Shown here piece after piece: positions 50,192 through 59,145 of a stretch of 64,000 bases of DNA. The notes beneath the pieces were generated by a model. It saw only the letters and a list, made by a program, of their open reading frames with translations. It was not told where the DNA came from and searched no databases. The translations under genes were made by a program, and so were the position numbers. How positions within the stretch are numbered: the first letter of the stretch is position 1; each line of letters begins with the position of its first letter. The stretch is from contig NZ_OZ244111.1 of the NCBI RefSeq assembly GCF_965215655.1, forward strand, positions 4,075,532 through 4,139,531, given 5' to 3'. Source of the DNA: Nioella sp965215655 (GTDB lineage: Bacteria > Pseudomonadota > Alphaproteobacteria > Rhodobacterales > Rhodobacteraceae).

Positions 50192-51709
50192 ATGGCCGTT
50201 CCCAAACCTGTCGTCCTGTGCATTCTCGATGGTTGGGGTCTGGCGCCAGATGGGCCGGGAAACGCCCCCTCCCTCGCCGCAACCCCCTGTTTTGACAGGC
50301 TTATGGCGACCTGCCCGAACGCCACGCTGATCACCTATGGGCCCGATGTGGGCCTGCCCACGGGGCAGATGGGCAACTCCGAAGTGGGTCACACCAATAT
50401 CGGCGCGGGGCGCGTCGTGGCGATGGATCTGGGGCAGATTGATCTTGCGATCGAGGATGGCAGCTATCGCGAGCGCCCCGCTTTGCTGCAATTCATTGAA
50501 AAGATGAAGAAAACCGGCGGAACCGCGCATCTTTCCGGCCTTACCAGCCCCGGCGGTGTGCATAGCCACGAGAGTCACATCCTGGAAACCGCCCGCGCCC
50601 TGACAGATGCCGGAATTCCCGTGCAAATCCATGCAATTACAGATGGGCGCGACGTGGCCCCAAGATCCGCAATCGAGACGGTCGCGGCCTTTGACAATGC
50701 CCTCCCCAAAGGCGCCCATATCGGCAGCCTCATCGGCCGCTACTACGCCATGGACCGCGACAACCGGTGGGAACGCGTACAGCAGGGCTATGACCTTGTT
50801 ATTGAAGGAAAAGGCCACGAAGCTGCCAGCGTCGAGGCTGCCATTCAGGCCGCCTATGCGCGCGATGAAAGCGACGAGTTCATCACCGCAACGCGGATCG
50901 AGGGATACCAACAGCCAAAGGACGGCGACGGCCTTCTGTTCCTCAACTTCCGCGCCGACCGCGCTCGGGAAATCCTTGCCGCCCTGGCTGACCCCGAGTT
51001 TGCCGAGTTCGACACAACCGCAAGACCCAACTGGGGCGCAACCTGCGGGATGGTGGAGTATTCCGACCGGCACAACGATTATCTCGACGTGTTTTTCCCC
51101 AAGCAGGATATCGTCAACACCCTTGCCGAATGGATCGCCAGCCATGGCCGCACCCAGTTTCATATCGCGGAAACCGAGAAATACCCGCATGTCACCTTCT
51201 TCCTCAATGGTGGCAAGGAAGACCCGGTCGAAGGCGAAGATCGTTACATGCCGAAATCGCCAAAGGTCGCGACCTATGACCTGCAGCCGGAGATGTCGGC
51301 GGGCGAGGTGACGGACCATCTCGTGGACGCGATCGAGAAGCAATACGACCTGATCGTCGTGAATTATGCCAATCCCGACATGGTGGGGCACACGGGTATT
51401 ATCCCTGCGGCGGTGAAGGCTTGCGAGGCTGTGGATACGGGGCTTGGCGCGGCGGTTACGGCGCTGGAGAAGGTCGGCGGCGCAATGATCGTCACGGCGG
51501 ACCACGGCAATTGCGACATGATGATTGATCCCGAAACCGGCGGGCCGCACACGGCTCATACGCTGAACCCGGTGCCGGTGATCCTGTTTGGCGGGCCGGA
51601 GGGCGTGACGATGCGGGACGGGCGGCTGGCGGATCTGGCGCCGACAGTGCTGCGCCTGATGGGGTTGGAACCACCAGCCGAGATGACTGGAAAGTGCCTG
51701 TTTGCATGA
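50192..51709 (+). CDS. gpmI: 2,3-bisphosphoglycerate-independent phosphoglycerate mutase
   Basis: Interconverts 3- and 2-phosphoglycerate with two manganese ions. The 505-residue protein has VLCILDGWGLAPDGPGNAPS (metal aspartate), GLPTGQMGNSEVGHTNIGAG with the phosphorylated serine, and late ligands in NYANPDMVGHTG and VTADHGNCDMMID. Its stop overlaps the next gene start (ATGA). Confidence 0.97.
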   Translation: MAVPKPVVLCILDGWGLAPDGPGNAPSLAATPCFDRLMATCPNATLITYGPDVGLPTGQMGNSEVGHTNIGAGRVVAMDLGQIDLAIEDGSYRERPALLQFIEKMKKTGGTAHLSGLTSPGGVHSHESHILETARALTDAGIPVQIHAITDGRDVAPRSAIETVAAFDNALPKGAHIGSLIGRYYAMDRDNRWERVQQGYDLVIEGKGHEAASVEAAIQAAYARDESDEFITATRIEGYQQPKDGDGLLFLNFRADRAREILAALADPEFAEFDTTARPNWGATCGMVEYSDRHNDYLDVFFPKQDIVNTLAEWIASHGRTQFHIAETEKYPHVTFFLNGGKEDPVEGEDRYMPKSPKVATYDLQPEMSAGEVTDHLVDAIEKQYDLIVVNYANPDMVGHTGIIPAAVKACEAVDTGLGAAVTALEKVGGAMIVTADHGNCDMMIDPETGGPHTAHTLNPVPVILFGGPEGVTMRDGRLADLAPTVLRLMGLEPPAEMTGKCLFA

Positions 51710-52839
51710 GGCTTCTGGCGCTGATCACGGCGCTTTGTGCGTTTGGGTCTGTTGCATCGGCGCAGACCACTGACCCTGCCTTGACCGCGCAACGCGCCGC
51801 GCAGATGCTGGAACGCGCCGCGCTGACGATGGCAGAGGCTGACGATGCGCGCGACCGGGTCGATGCGCTGACGGAAACCATTCGCGCCTATGAGGAAGGC
51901 CTGTCTGCCCTGCGCGAAGGCATGCGGCGGGCGGCAATCCGGGAACAGTCGATCACGGTCGTCTTCGAGGCGGAACAGGAGCGCTTGGGCCGTCTTCTGG
52001 GGGTTCTGCAATCCATGCAGGCTGCGCCCGCGCCGCTTCTGCTGATCCACCCAAATGGCCCCGTGGGTACCGCGCGGTCCGGTATGATTGTGTCCGAAGT
52101 GACCCCCGCCGTGGCGGCGGAGGCCATGGAACTGCGCCGCCAGTTGGAGGAACTGGCCCTGCTGCGCGCCGTTCAGGAAACCGCCGAGGACCAGCTGTCC
52201 GCCGGGCTGACCGGCGTGCAGGAGGCCCGCGTTGCGCTCAGCCAGGCGATGGCCGAACGGCGCACCCTGCCGCCGCGCTTTGCCTCGGATACCGAGGCGC
52301 TACTCGAGCTGACCCAAAGCGCCGAAACGCTGGACAGCTTCGCCACCGCGATCCGGGCGCTGGACGTAATGGCCGCTGACACAAGGCTGCCCTCGTTCTC
52401 CGATCAGCGGGGTCAGCTTCCCTTACCGCTGCAGGGGCGCGTTCTGCGTGGTTTCAACCAGGCCGATGCAGCGGGCGTCACCCGGCCCGGCCTGATTCTG
52501 GCAGCAGAGGCCCGCGCGCTGGTGTCCGCCCCGTGGCACGCCACTGTGCGCTATGCGGGGCCGCTTCTGGACTATGGCAATGTCATCATCCTTGAACCGC
52601 AAGGCGATCATCTGCTGATTCTCGCGGGTCTGGGAGAGCTGTTCGTAAGGGCCGGAGATCTGCTGGCAGCGGGCGATCCCGTCGCTTTGATGGGCGGCGA
52701 AGCGCCAAACCGCGAAGAATTGATCGTTTCTGACCCACTCGCGTCTGGTGGAGAGCTGTCGGAAACGCTTTATATGGAACTGAGACAGGCCGGAGAGCCC
52801 GTGGACCCGACCGCGTGGTTTGCGACACAAGACCAGTGA
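51706..52839 (+). CDS. EnvC-like murein hydrolase activator (degenerate M23)
   Basis: A 377-residue protein with signal peptide (RLLALITALCAFGSVASAQ) and a long coiled coil, followed by a lysostaphin-like beta domain (PWHATVRYAGPLLDYGNVII, LLILAGLGELFVRAGDLLAA). The metal-binding HxH of active M23 enzymes is replaced by LAGLG, so it is probably an activator rather than a hydrolase, as EnvC is. It sits between gpmI and ctpA, an order common in proteobacteria. Confidence 0.87.
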   Translation: MRLLALITALCAFGSVASAQTTDPALTAQRAAQMLERAALTMAEADDARDRVDALTETIRAYEEGLSALREGMRRAAIREQSITVVFEAEQERLGRLLGVLQSMQAAPAPLLLIHPNGPVGTARSGMIVSEVTPAVAAEAMELRRQLEELALLRAVQETAEDQLSAGLTGVQEARVALSQAMAERRTLPPRFASDTEALLELTQSAETLDSFATAIRALDVMAADTRLPSFSDQRGQLPLPLQGRVLRGFNQADAAGVTRPGLILAAEARALVSAPWHATVRYAGPLLDYGNVIILEPQGDHLLILAGLGELFVRAGDLLAAGDPVALMGGEAPNREELIVSDPLASGGELSETLYMELRQAGEPVDPTAWFATQDQ

Positions 52840-52851
52840 GGATTTGAGAGA

Positions 52852-54171
52852 ATGAAGAAGTTCATGATGGCGGCCCTTGGCGGCACCGCGGCGGGTATTT
52901 TGCTGACCACCCAAGTCGCCGGTCCCCTGATCGCCCAGGAGAACATTCGCAACTCGACCGTCTATGAACAGCTCGACCTGTTTGGCGACGTGTTCGAACG
53001 GATCCGCACCTATTATGTCGAAGATGTGGACGAGGCGGAGCTGATCGAGGCTGCGATCAACGGCATGCTGATGTCGCTTGACCCGCACAGCTCTTACCTG
53101 CCGCCGAGCGACTATGAATCCATGCAGACCCATACGCGGGGCGAATTTGGCGGCCTTGGCATCGAGGTGACGCAGGAAGAGGGGTTCGTACGGGTCATCA
53201 CCCCGATGGACGATACCCCTGCCATGGAAGCGGGTGTCGAGGCCGGCGATTTCATCACCCATGTGGATGGGGTCACTCTGCTTGGCCTGACGCTGGAAGA
53301 CGCCGTCGACATGATGCGCGGTGAAATCGGATCTGAAATCGTGCTGACCATCGTGCGTGAAGGCGAGGATGAACCCTTCGACATCACCATTGTGCGCGAC
53401 CGCATCCGCCTGACTGCCGTGCGTCACCGTCTGGAAGGCAACACCGCCGTTCTGCGGATCGCGAGCTTTACCGAGCAGACCTATCCGAACCTGCGCGACG
53501 GGCTGGAGGAGATGATCGAAGAGGTCGGTGGGATCGAGAACCTCGAAGGCGTGGTTCTGGACTTGCGCAACAACCCCGGCGGGTTGCTGACCCAGGCCAT
53601 TCGCGTCTCGGACGCGTTCCTGGAACAGGGAGAGATCGTGTCGACCCGCGGCCGCAACCCCGAGGATGGCGAACGCTACAACGCGACGCCCGGCGACCTG
53701 ATTGACGGGCTGCCGATGGTGGTGCTGATCAATGGCGGTTCTGCCTCGGCCTCCGAGATCGTGGCCGGCGCGCTTCAGGATCACCGCCGGGCGGTTGTCG
53801 TGGGCACCAACAGCTTCGGCAAGGGGTCCGTCCAGTCGGTGATGCCGGTGCAGGGTGATGGCGCGATGCGTCTGACCACGTCGCTCTACTTCACACCGTC
53901 CGGTCGCTCGATCCAGGCGCTTGGCGTGGCCCCCGATATTCTGGTGGAACAGCGCGAGGTGGGTGAGGTCGAGGACAATGGCCGCCCGCAGCGGACCGAA
54001 GCCGGGTTGCGTGGCGCCCTGTCCAACGCGACCCTGACCGAGGATGAAATCCGCCAGCTGGAGGAAGAACAGGAACAGGCCCGCGCCACCGCAGAACTGC
54101 GGGCGCAGGACTATCAACTGGCCTATGCCATCGACATCCTGCACGGCCTGAACGCCCTGCGTCCCCGCTAA
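52852..54171 (+). CDS. ctpA: C-terminal processing peptidase CtpA (S41)
   Basis: A 439-residue periplasmic serine protease. The N-terminal signal anchor precedes LMSLDPHSSYLPPSDYESMQ, a PDZ domain (GGLGIEVTQEEGFVRVITPM and DGVTLLGLTLEDAVDMMRG), and the catalytic domain with VLDLRNNPGGLLTQAIRVSD, INGGSASASEIVAGAL with the nucleophile serine, and GTNSFGKGSVQ with the general-base lysine. The gene follows envC by 12 bases. Such proteins trim envelope proteins from the C-terminus. Confidence 0.96.
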   Translation: MKKFMMAALGGTAAGILLTTQVAGPLIAQENIRNSTVYEQLDLFGDVFERIRTYYVEDVDEAELIEAAINGMLMSLDPHSSYLPPSDYESMQTHTRGEFGGLGIEVTQEEGFVRVITPMDDTPAMEAGVEAGDFITHVDGVTLLGLTLEDAVDMMRGEIGSEIVLTIVREGEDEPFDITIVRDRIRLTAVRHRLEGNTAVLRIASFTEQTYPNLRDGLEEMIEEVGGIENLEGVVLDLRNNPGGLLTQAIRVSDAFLEQGEIVSTRGRNPEDGERYNATPGDLIDGLPMVVLINGGSASASEIVAGALQDHRRAVVVGTNSFGKGSVQSVMPVQGDGAMRLTTSLYFTPSGRSIQALGVAPDILVEQREVGEVEDNGRPQRTEAGLRGALSNATLTEDEIRQLEEEQEQARATAELRAQDYQLAYAIDILHGLNALRPR

Positions 54172-54186
54172 GGGGGCGTTGGCCCG

Positions 54187-54666
54187 ATGACGCCCGAGGA
54201 TCTGGCGAAGCTGCCCTATCGGCCCTGCGTCGGCGTGGTTCTGATCAACCGCGCCGGGCAGGTCTTTGCCGGACAACGCGCCGACATGGACAGGCCTGCC
54301 TGGCAGATGCCTCAGGGCGGCGTGGATAAGGGCGAAGAGCCCGAGGCCGCCGCCCGACGCGAGTTGCTGGAGGAAACAGGCGTTTCACCTGATCATGTGA
54401 CGCTGATCGCGCGAACCGCCGACTGGCTGCCCTATGATTTCCCGTCCGAGATTGCCGGGAAACGGTGGGGCGGCAGGTTTCGCGGGCAGAAACAGATGTG
54501 GTTCCTGATGCGGCTGGAGGCGCCCGATACGGTGATCGACCTCACCTATAAGGATGTCGAGTTTTCCGAGTGGCGCTGGATGGAGCCGGCGGCGCTGCTG
54601 GAGACCATCGTGGAATTCAAACGTCCCATCTATCAGGCGGTGTTGACGGAGTTCGAGCTGGTGTAA
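54187..54666 (+). CDS. rppH: RNA pyrophosphohydrolase RppH
   Basis: A 159-residue Nudix hydrolase that removes pyrophosphate from mRNA 5' ends, starting decay. The Nudix box is GGVDKGEEPEAAARRELLEE followed by TGV, preceded by VGVVLINRAGQVFAGQRAD and followed by WLPYDFPSEIAGKRWGGRFR, with GQKQMWFLMRLEA, all as in RppH/NudH. It follows ctpA by 15 bases. Confidence 0.94.
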   Translation: MTPEDLAKLPYRPCVGVVLINRAGQVFAGQRADMDRPAWQMPQGGVDKGEEPEAAARRELLEETGVSPDHVTLIARTADWLPYDFPSEIAGKRWGGRFRGQKQMWFLMRLEAPDTVIDLTYKDVEFSEWRWMEPAALLETIVEFKRPIYQAVLTEFELV

Positions 54667-54715
54667 TCCTCGCTGCGGTCGTGCTATCCTGAGCATCCAT
54701 TGCCGGAGGCCGCCC

Positions 54716-55213
54716 ATGTTATCCCGCTTGCTTCTGCCCCTTGCCATCCTCGCCGCCACAACCGGCCCCGCGCTGCCCCTGTCCTGCGCCTATCTCGATG
54801 CCGCTGCGATGTACCAACAGGCCGCCGAGGCCAGCGCGCGCTATGTAATCGTGCGCGGCGCTTTCCTGCGCAATGGGCCGGATGTGCCCTTGCCGCCCGA
54901 CACCGACGACCCGGACACACCGCCGCCCTACAGCGTCGAGATGCTGTTTTATGGCGATCTTGGCAGCCGCGTCGGCTTTCGCACGCCGGTGGAGCTGGAG
55001 GTGACGGTGCGGGTGAACTGCGTGCTCAGCTGGTGCGGTGCCCCGCCCGAGGAAGGACGCGAGGTGCTGGCCTTCCTGCGCGTGGACGAGGACCGTCAAT
55101 ATCACCTCGGCATTGGTCCCTGTCCGGGTTGGGTGATTTATGACCCGTCACAGCAGGATCTCAACCAGATCGCTGCCTGCATGCGGGGCGAGACCTGCCA
55201 GCCCGGGCGGTAG
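54716..55213 (+). CDS. Secreted hypothetical protein, possible netrin/TIMP-like fold
   Basis: A 165-residue protein with signal peptide (LSRLLLPLAILAATTGPALP) and several cysteines. The mature part begins CAYLDAAAMYQQAAEASARY then VIVRGAF, resembling the start of NTR/TIMP-like domains, with NCVLSWCGAPPEEGREVLAF later. A proline-rich stretch PPDTDDPDTPPPY sits between. The resemblance is weak; the function is unknown. It is co-directional with rppH and dnaE2. Confidence 0.65.
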   Translation: MLSRLLLPLAILAATTGPALPLSCAYLDAAAMYQQAAEASARYVIVRGAFLRNGPDVPLPPDTDDPDTPPPYSVEMLFYGDLGSRVGFRTPVELEVTVRVNCVLSWCGAPPEEGREVLAFLRVDEDRQYHLGIGPCPGWVIYDPSQQDLNQIAACMRGETCQPGR

Positions 55214-55300
55214 GAAGGCCTTTGCCGCGGGCCGGCGACGTTGCCCTGAACCTTGCATGGACCGACAAAGGGAAGGGCTGTCAGTCGGGACTCCAAAAGA

Positions 55301-55315
55301 GAACAAAAGGTGAAT
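55301..55315 (+). promoter_or_regulatory. SOS-like box before dnaE2
   Basis: GAAC AAAAGGT GAAT. The alphaproteobacterial LexA site is the direct repeat GAAC-N7-GAAC (GTTC-N7-GTTC on the other strand), and this has one mismatch at the last base. It lies 15 bases before the ATG of dnaE2, a position that would allow LexA to block it. Confidence 0.55.
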
Positions 55316-55330
55316 ATACTGCCCGACATC

Positions 55331-58276
55331 ATGGGATTCGCCGAACTCTCCATCACCTCCAACTTCACCTTCCTGACCGGCGGTTCGCACCCGGAGGACT
55401 ACGCGCGCCGGGCGGCGTTGCTGGGGCTGGAGGCCATTGCCATTGCCGATGAGAACTCGGTTGCCGGGATCGTGCGGGCCTGGTCAGAATTGAAAGAGAT
55501 CAAGCGCCAGATTACCGAACGGCAGGACGCAGCGAAAGACCCGATCGGCCCCCCGAAACCGGATCATCTGCCCGACCCGCCCTGTGCCCCGATCTTCCAC
55601 CTGCCGCGCCTTCTGCCCGCCACACGGCTGGTCCTGCGTGAGGGGCTGACGCTGACCGCCCTGCCCCGTGACCGGCGTGGGTGGGCCAATCTCTGCCGGA
55701 TGCTCTCGGCGGGCCGGTTGCGGACCGGGAAAGGCTCCTGCGATCTGGGCCTTCCCGACCTTTGGCAGTTTGCCGACGGGTTGGAGCTGCTCCTCCACGG
55801 CCCGCCAGATGTCCTGACCCATCCGCGCGGCGCGGGTGACTGGGTGCCACAGGCGAAACAGATCACGCGCCGCCTTGGCCCCGCCTGTCACCTGCTGATG
55901 GCCCCTGCCTATGACGGGCATGACCGGCTGCGCTTCGAGCGGCTTACCCGGCTGGCGGGGCAGTTGGGCATCCCCACCGTCGCCTCTGCTGCGCCGATCA
56001 TGCATCACGGGGCGCGGCGCAGGCTGACCGATGTGCTGACCTGCATCCGCCTCGGCATCCGGGTGGAGGAGCTTGGAACCAAGGCACAGGCCAATGCCGA
56101 ACAGCGCCTGCGCGGCGAGGCTGAGATTCGCCGCATCTTCGCCGGGTTCGAGAATGCCGTGGACCGGACCCTCGATATCGCCGCGCGCTGCACGTTCGAT
56201 ATCGGCACGCTGCGCTATGAGTACCCGTCCGAGATCAGCGGCGGGGAAACCGCGTCGCAAAGGCTGGAACGGCTGGCGCGCAAGGGGCTGGAATGGCGCT
56301 ACCCCTCCGGCGCGCCGGACCGGGCCGTGACAATGCTGAACCATGAGCTGCGGCTGATCGCCAAGCTCGGGTATGAACCCTATTTCCTGACCGTCCACGA
56401 TATCGTGGCCTTCGCCCGGTCACGCGGCATCCTCTGCCAGGGGCGCGGCTCGGCGGCCAATTCCATCACCTGCTATTGCCTCGGCGTGACCTCGGTCAGT
56501 CCCGAGGTGGGCACCATGGTCTTTGAACGCTTCGTCAGCGAAGCGCGGGACGAACCGCCCGATATCGACGTGGATTTCGAACATGAGCGGCGCGAGGAGG
56601 TTATCCAGCACATCTACGAACGCTATGGCCGCCACCGCGCCGGGCTCTGCGCCACGGTGATCCACTACCGGGGCAAGCGGGCGGTGCGCGAGGTGGGGCG
56701 CGCCATGGGGCTGAGCGAAGACATCCTGGGCGCACTCAGCAGCCAGATCTGGGGCTGGGGCAGCAGCCGTGACATGGCCGATACCCGGATGCGAGAGCTT
56801 GGCCTAGACCCCACCGAACCACGCCTGCGCCAGACCATGGCCCTGGTGCGCGAGATACAGGGTTTTCCCCGGCATCTCAGCCAGCATGTCGGCGGCTTCA
56901 TCGTGACCGAGGGGCGGCTGGATGAGCTGGTGCCCATTGAGAACGCCACGATGGAGGACCGCACCGTCATCTGCTGGGACAAGGACGATATCGACGCGCT
57001 TGGTATCCTCAAGGTTGATGTGCTGGCGCTTGGCATGCTGACCTGTATCCGCAAGGCCTTCGACCTGATCGAACGCCACCATCAGACCGACTACAGCCTT
57101 GCCACCCTGCCGCCCGAGGACCCGGCGGTTTACGACATGTTGTGCAAGGCGGACTCGCTTGGCGTCTTTCAGGTCGAATCCCGCGCTCAGATGAACTTCC
57201 TGCCCCGGATGCGGCCGCGCTGCTTCTATGACCTTGTCATTCAGGTCGCCATCATCCGCCCCGGCCCCATTCAGGGTGACATGGTGCACCCGTTCATCCG
57301 GCGCCGGAACGGTGAGGAACAGGTCAGCTTCCCTTCGGACGAGTTGGGCGCGGTTCTGGGCAAGACATTGGGCGTGCCGCTTTTCCAGGAGCAGGCGATG
57401 CAGATCGCCATCATCGGCGCGGGCTTCACCCCCGATCAGGCGGACCGGCTGCGGCGGTCGCTGGCGACGTTCAAGAAACATGGCAATGTCAGCGATTTCC
57501 GCACGCTTTTCATGAAGGGCATGCGCGAGCGGGGCTATGACGAGGATTTCGCCGCACGCTGCTTTTCCCAGATCGAGGGGTTCGGCAGTTACGGCTTTCC
57601 CGAAAGCCATGCCGCCAGTTTTGCCCTGCTGGTCTACGCCTCCAGCTGGATCAAGCGCCACCACCCCGGCATTTTCGCCTGCGCCCTGCTGAATTCGCAA
57701 CCCATGGGGTTCTATGCCCCCGCCCAGATCGTCCGGGATGCCCGCGAGCACGGGGTTGAGGTGCGGCCCGTCGATGTCAACGAAAGCTATTGGGACAATG
57801 TGATGGAATCCGACGGGCGGGGCGGACTGGCGCTCAGGCTCGGGTTCCGGCAAATCCGGTCGATGCGAGAGGAGGACGCCCGCTGGCTGGCGTCAGCGCG
57901 CGGCAATGGCTACCAGGCGGTCGAAGATGTGTGGCGCCGCGCCGGTCTGCCCGCCCGTGCTCTGGCGGTGCTGGCAGAGGCCGACGCCTTCGCCGGGATC
58001 GGGCTTTCGCGGCGAGAGGCGCTGTGGGCCGCCAAGGCGCTGCTGCCTGCCGAACCCCTGCCGCTTTTCACCGGCGACATGGATGGTGAGGCGATTGAGG
58101 AACCGGAGGTCACGCTGCCCGAGATGACCGAGGGCGAACAGGTGGTGGAGGATTACGTGTCCATGCGCCTGACTTTGCGCAGCCACCCGGTGGCGCTGAT
58201 CCGGCATTTGATCAGCCCGGGGCTAAGCGCGAGCGGGCTTCGGAATAATTCGCAACCTGAAAGGGAAATGAGCTAG
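55331..58276 (+). CDS. dnaE2: Error-prone DNA polymerase DnaE2, C-terminally shortened
   Basis: A 981-residue C-family polymerase. The PHP-like N-terminus starts AELSITSNFTFLTGGSHPED. The palm holds the catalytic aspartates in EPPDIDVDFEHERREEVI and LGILKVDVLALGMLTCIRKA, and QHVGGFIVTEGRLDELVPIE, FPESHAASFALLVYASSWIK and the fingers are normal. The protein stops shortly after VEDYVSMRLTLRSHPVALIR with SGLRNNSQPEREMS, so the OB-fold (AGLVLVRQRPG...) that completes other DnaE2 proteins is absent. I set the start at ATG 55331. No imuA/imuB precede it. Confidence 0.9.
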   Translation: MGFAELSITSNFTFLTGGSHPEDYARRAALLGLEAIAIADENSVAGIVRAWSELKEIKRQITERQDAAKDPIGPPKPDHLPDPPCAPIFHLPRLLPATRLVLREGLTLTALPRDRRGWANLCRMLSAGRLRTGKGSCDLGLPDLWQFADGLELLLHGPPDVLTHPRGAGDWVPQAKQITRRLGPACHLLMAPAYDGHDRLRFERLTRLAGQLGIPTVASAAPIMHHGARRRLTDVLTCIRLGIRVEELGTKAQANAEQRLRGEAEIRRIFAGFENAVDRTLDIAARCTFDIGTLRYEYPSEISGGETASQRLERLARKGLEWRYPSGAPDRAVTMLNHELRLIAKLGYEPYFLTVHDIVAFARSRGILCQGRGSAANSITCYCLGVTSVSPEVGTMVFERFVSEARDEPPDIDVDFEHERREEVIQHIYERYGRHRAGLCATVIHYRGKRAVREVGRAMGLSEDILGALSSQIWGWGSSRDMADTRMRELGLDPTEPRLRQTMALVREIQGFPRHLSQHVGGFIVTEGRLDELVPIENATMEDRTVICWDKDDIDALGILKVDVLALGMLTCIRKAFDLIERHHQTDYSLATLPPEDPAVYDMLCKADSLGVFQVESRAQMNFLPRMRPRCFYDLVIQVAIIRPGPIQGDMVHPFIRRRNGEEQVSFPSDELGAVLGKTLGVPLFQEQAMQIAIIGAGFTPDQADRLRRSLATFKKHGNVSDFRTLFMKGMRERGYDEDFAARCFSQIEGFGSYGFPESHAASFALLVYASSWIKRHHPGIFACALLNSQPMGFYAPAQIVRDAREHGVEVRPVDVNESYWDNVMESDGRGGLALRLGFRQIRSMREEDARWLASARGNGYQAVEDVWRRAGLPARALAVLAEADAFAGIGLSRREALWAAKALLPAEPLPLFTGDMDGEAIEEPEVTLPEMTEGEQVVEDYVSMRLTLRSHPVALIRHLISPGLSASGLRNNSQPEREMS

Positions 58277-58314
58277 ACTTCCTGCACGCATTTGGTGCGC
58301 AAAGGGGGAAACTC

Positions 58315-58758
58315 ATGTCCGTTCATCTCATTGCCCTGTCACTTCTGATGGGGGCAATCATCTCGATCTACCTACCGATGATTACCCAGACCGCCCGCAT
58401 CCTCGGGTCAGGGCCAATGGCCAACGTGCCCTTCTTTGCCATTGCCCTGATCTCCTCGGTCATCATCGCCATCGCCAGCGGCAGCCGGATGGAACAGTTT
58501 CGCAGCATCGGAACCCTGCCGCTATGGCTGCTGACCGCCGGGGTGATGAGCGCGGGCATGATCATCGGGTCAAGCTTCCTGATCCCGCGGATCGGCATCG
58601 GGGCCTTCTTCGTGCTGCTGGTATCGGGGCAGGTTCTGGCGGGGTTGGTGTTTGGTTATTTCGGCCTGTTCGGGGTGCCCGCAAGCGACCTGACCATTGG
58701 CAAGGTTCTGGGAGCGGTGTTGGTGATAGGTGGCGTCTACCTTGTGACGTTTCGCTGA
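58315..58758 (+). CDS. DMT family transporter, YdcZ/DUF606 type
   Basis: A 147-residue inner-membrane protein with about five hydrophobic segments (HLIALSLLMGAIISIYLPMI, LPLWLLTAGVMSAGMIIGSS, GAFFVLLVSGQVLAGLVFGY). The length and the closing IGKVLGAVLVIGGVYLVTFR fit the short DUF606 transporters. Substrate unknown. It is 14 bases upstream of the cupin gene. Confidence 0.88.
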   Translation: MSVHLIALSLLMGAIISIYLPMITQTARILGSGPMANVPFFAIALISSVIIAIASGSRMEQFRSIGTLPLWLLTAGVMSAGMIIGSSFLIPRIGIGAFFVLLVSGQVLAGLVFGYFGLFGVPASDLTIGKVLGAVLVIGGVYLVTFR

Positions 58759-58772
58759 TTGGGGAAAACGAC

Positions 58773-59138
58773 ATGCACTATCACCATCTCTACGCCAGCG
58801 CTGACGGCGAAAGCCACTGGCGCACGGTCGACGTGCCGCTGGAGGAGCGGACCTTTGCCCCACCCGCCAAGGCGATTTTCGTTTCCGAGGCGGAAGCAGC
58901 CAAGACCACTGTCTTCCTGCGGCTCGATCCGGGGTGGGACGAACCCATCCATCCCACCCCCAAGCGACAGATGCTGTTCTGCCTTGACGGCGCGGTCCGA
59001 GTCACGGCCAGTGACGGAGAGGCGCGGGTGATTGGCAAGGGCGATGTCTGGCGAATGGAGGATACCCACGGCAAGGGGCATCATACGGCTGTGATCAGCA
59101 AAGGCCCGTTCGAGGCGGCACTGGTGCAGTTCGACTGA
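58773..59138 (+). CDS. Cupin domain protein
   Basis: A 121-residue small beta-barrel protein. KTTVFLRLDPGWDEPIHPTP and MLFCLDGAVRVTASDGEARV with GKGDVWRMEDTHGKGHHTAV form the two cupin motifs. Few metal-binding histidines are retained in the first motif, so an enzymatic role is unsure; a ligand-binding role is possible. Confidence 0.82.
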   Translation: MHYHHLYASADGESHWRTVDVPLEERTFAPPAKAIFVSEAEAAKTTVFLRLDPGWDEPIHPTPKRQMLFCLDGAVRVTASDGEARVIGKGDVWRMEDTHGKGHHTAVISKGPFEAALVQFD

Positions 59139-59145
59139 AGCGACG

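Noticed and set aside
52423..54276. Long minus-strand open frame opposite envC and ctpA
   Set aside because: Both plus-strand genes have clear motifs; the antisense frame has none.
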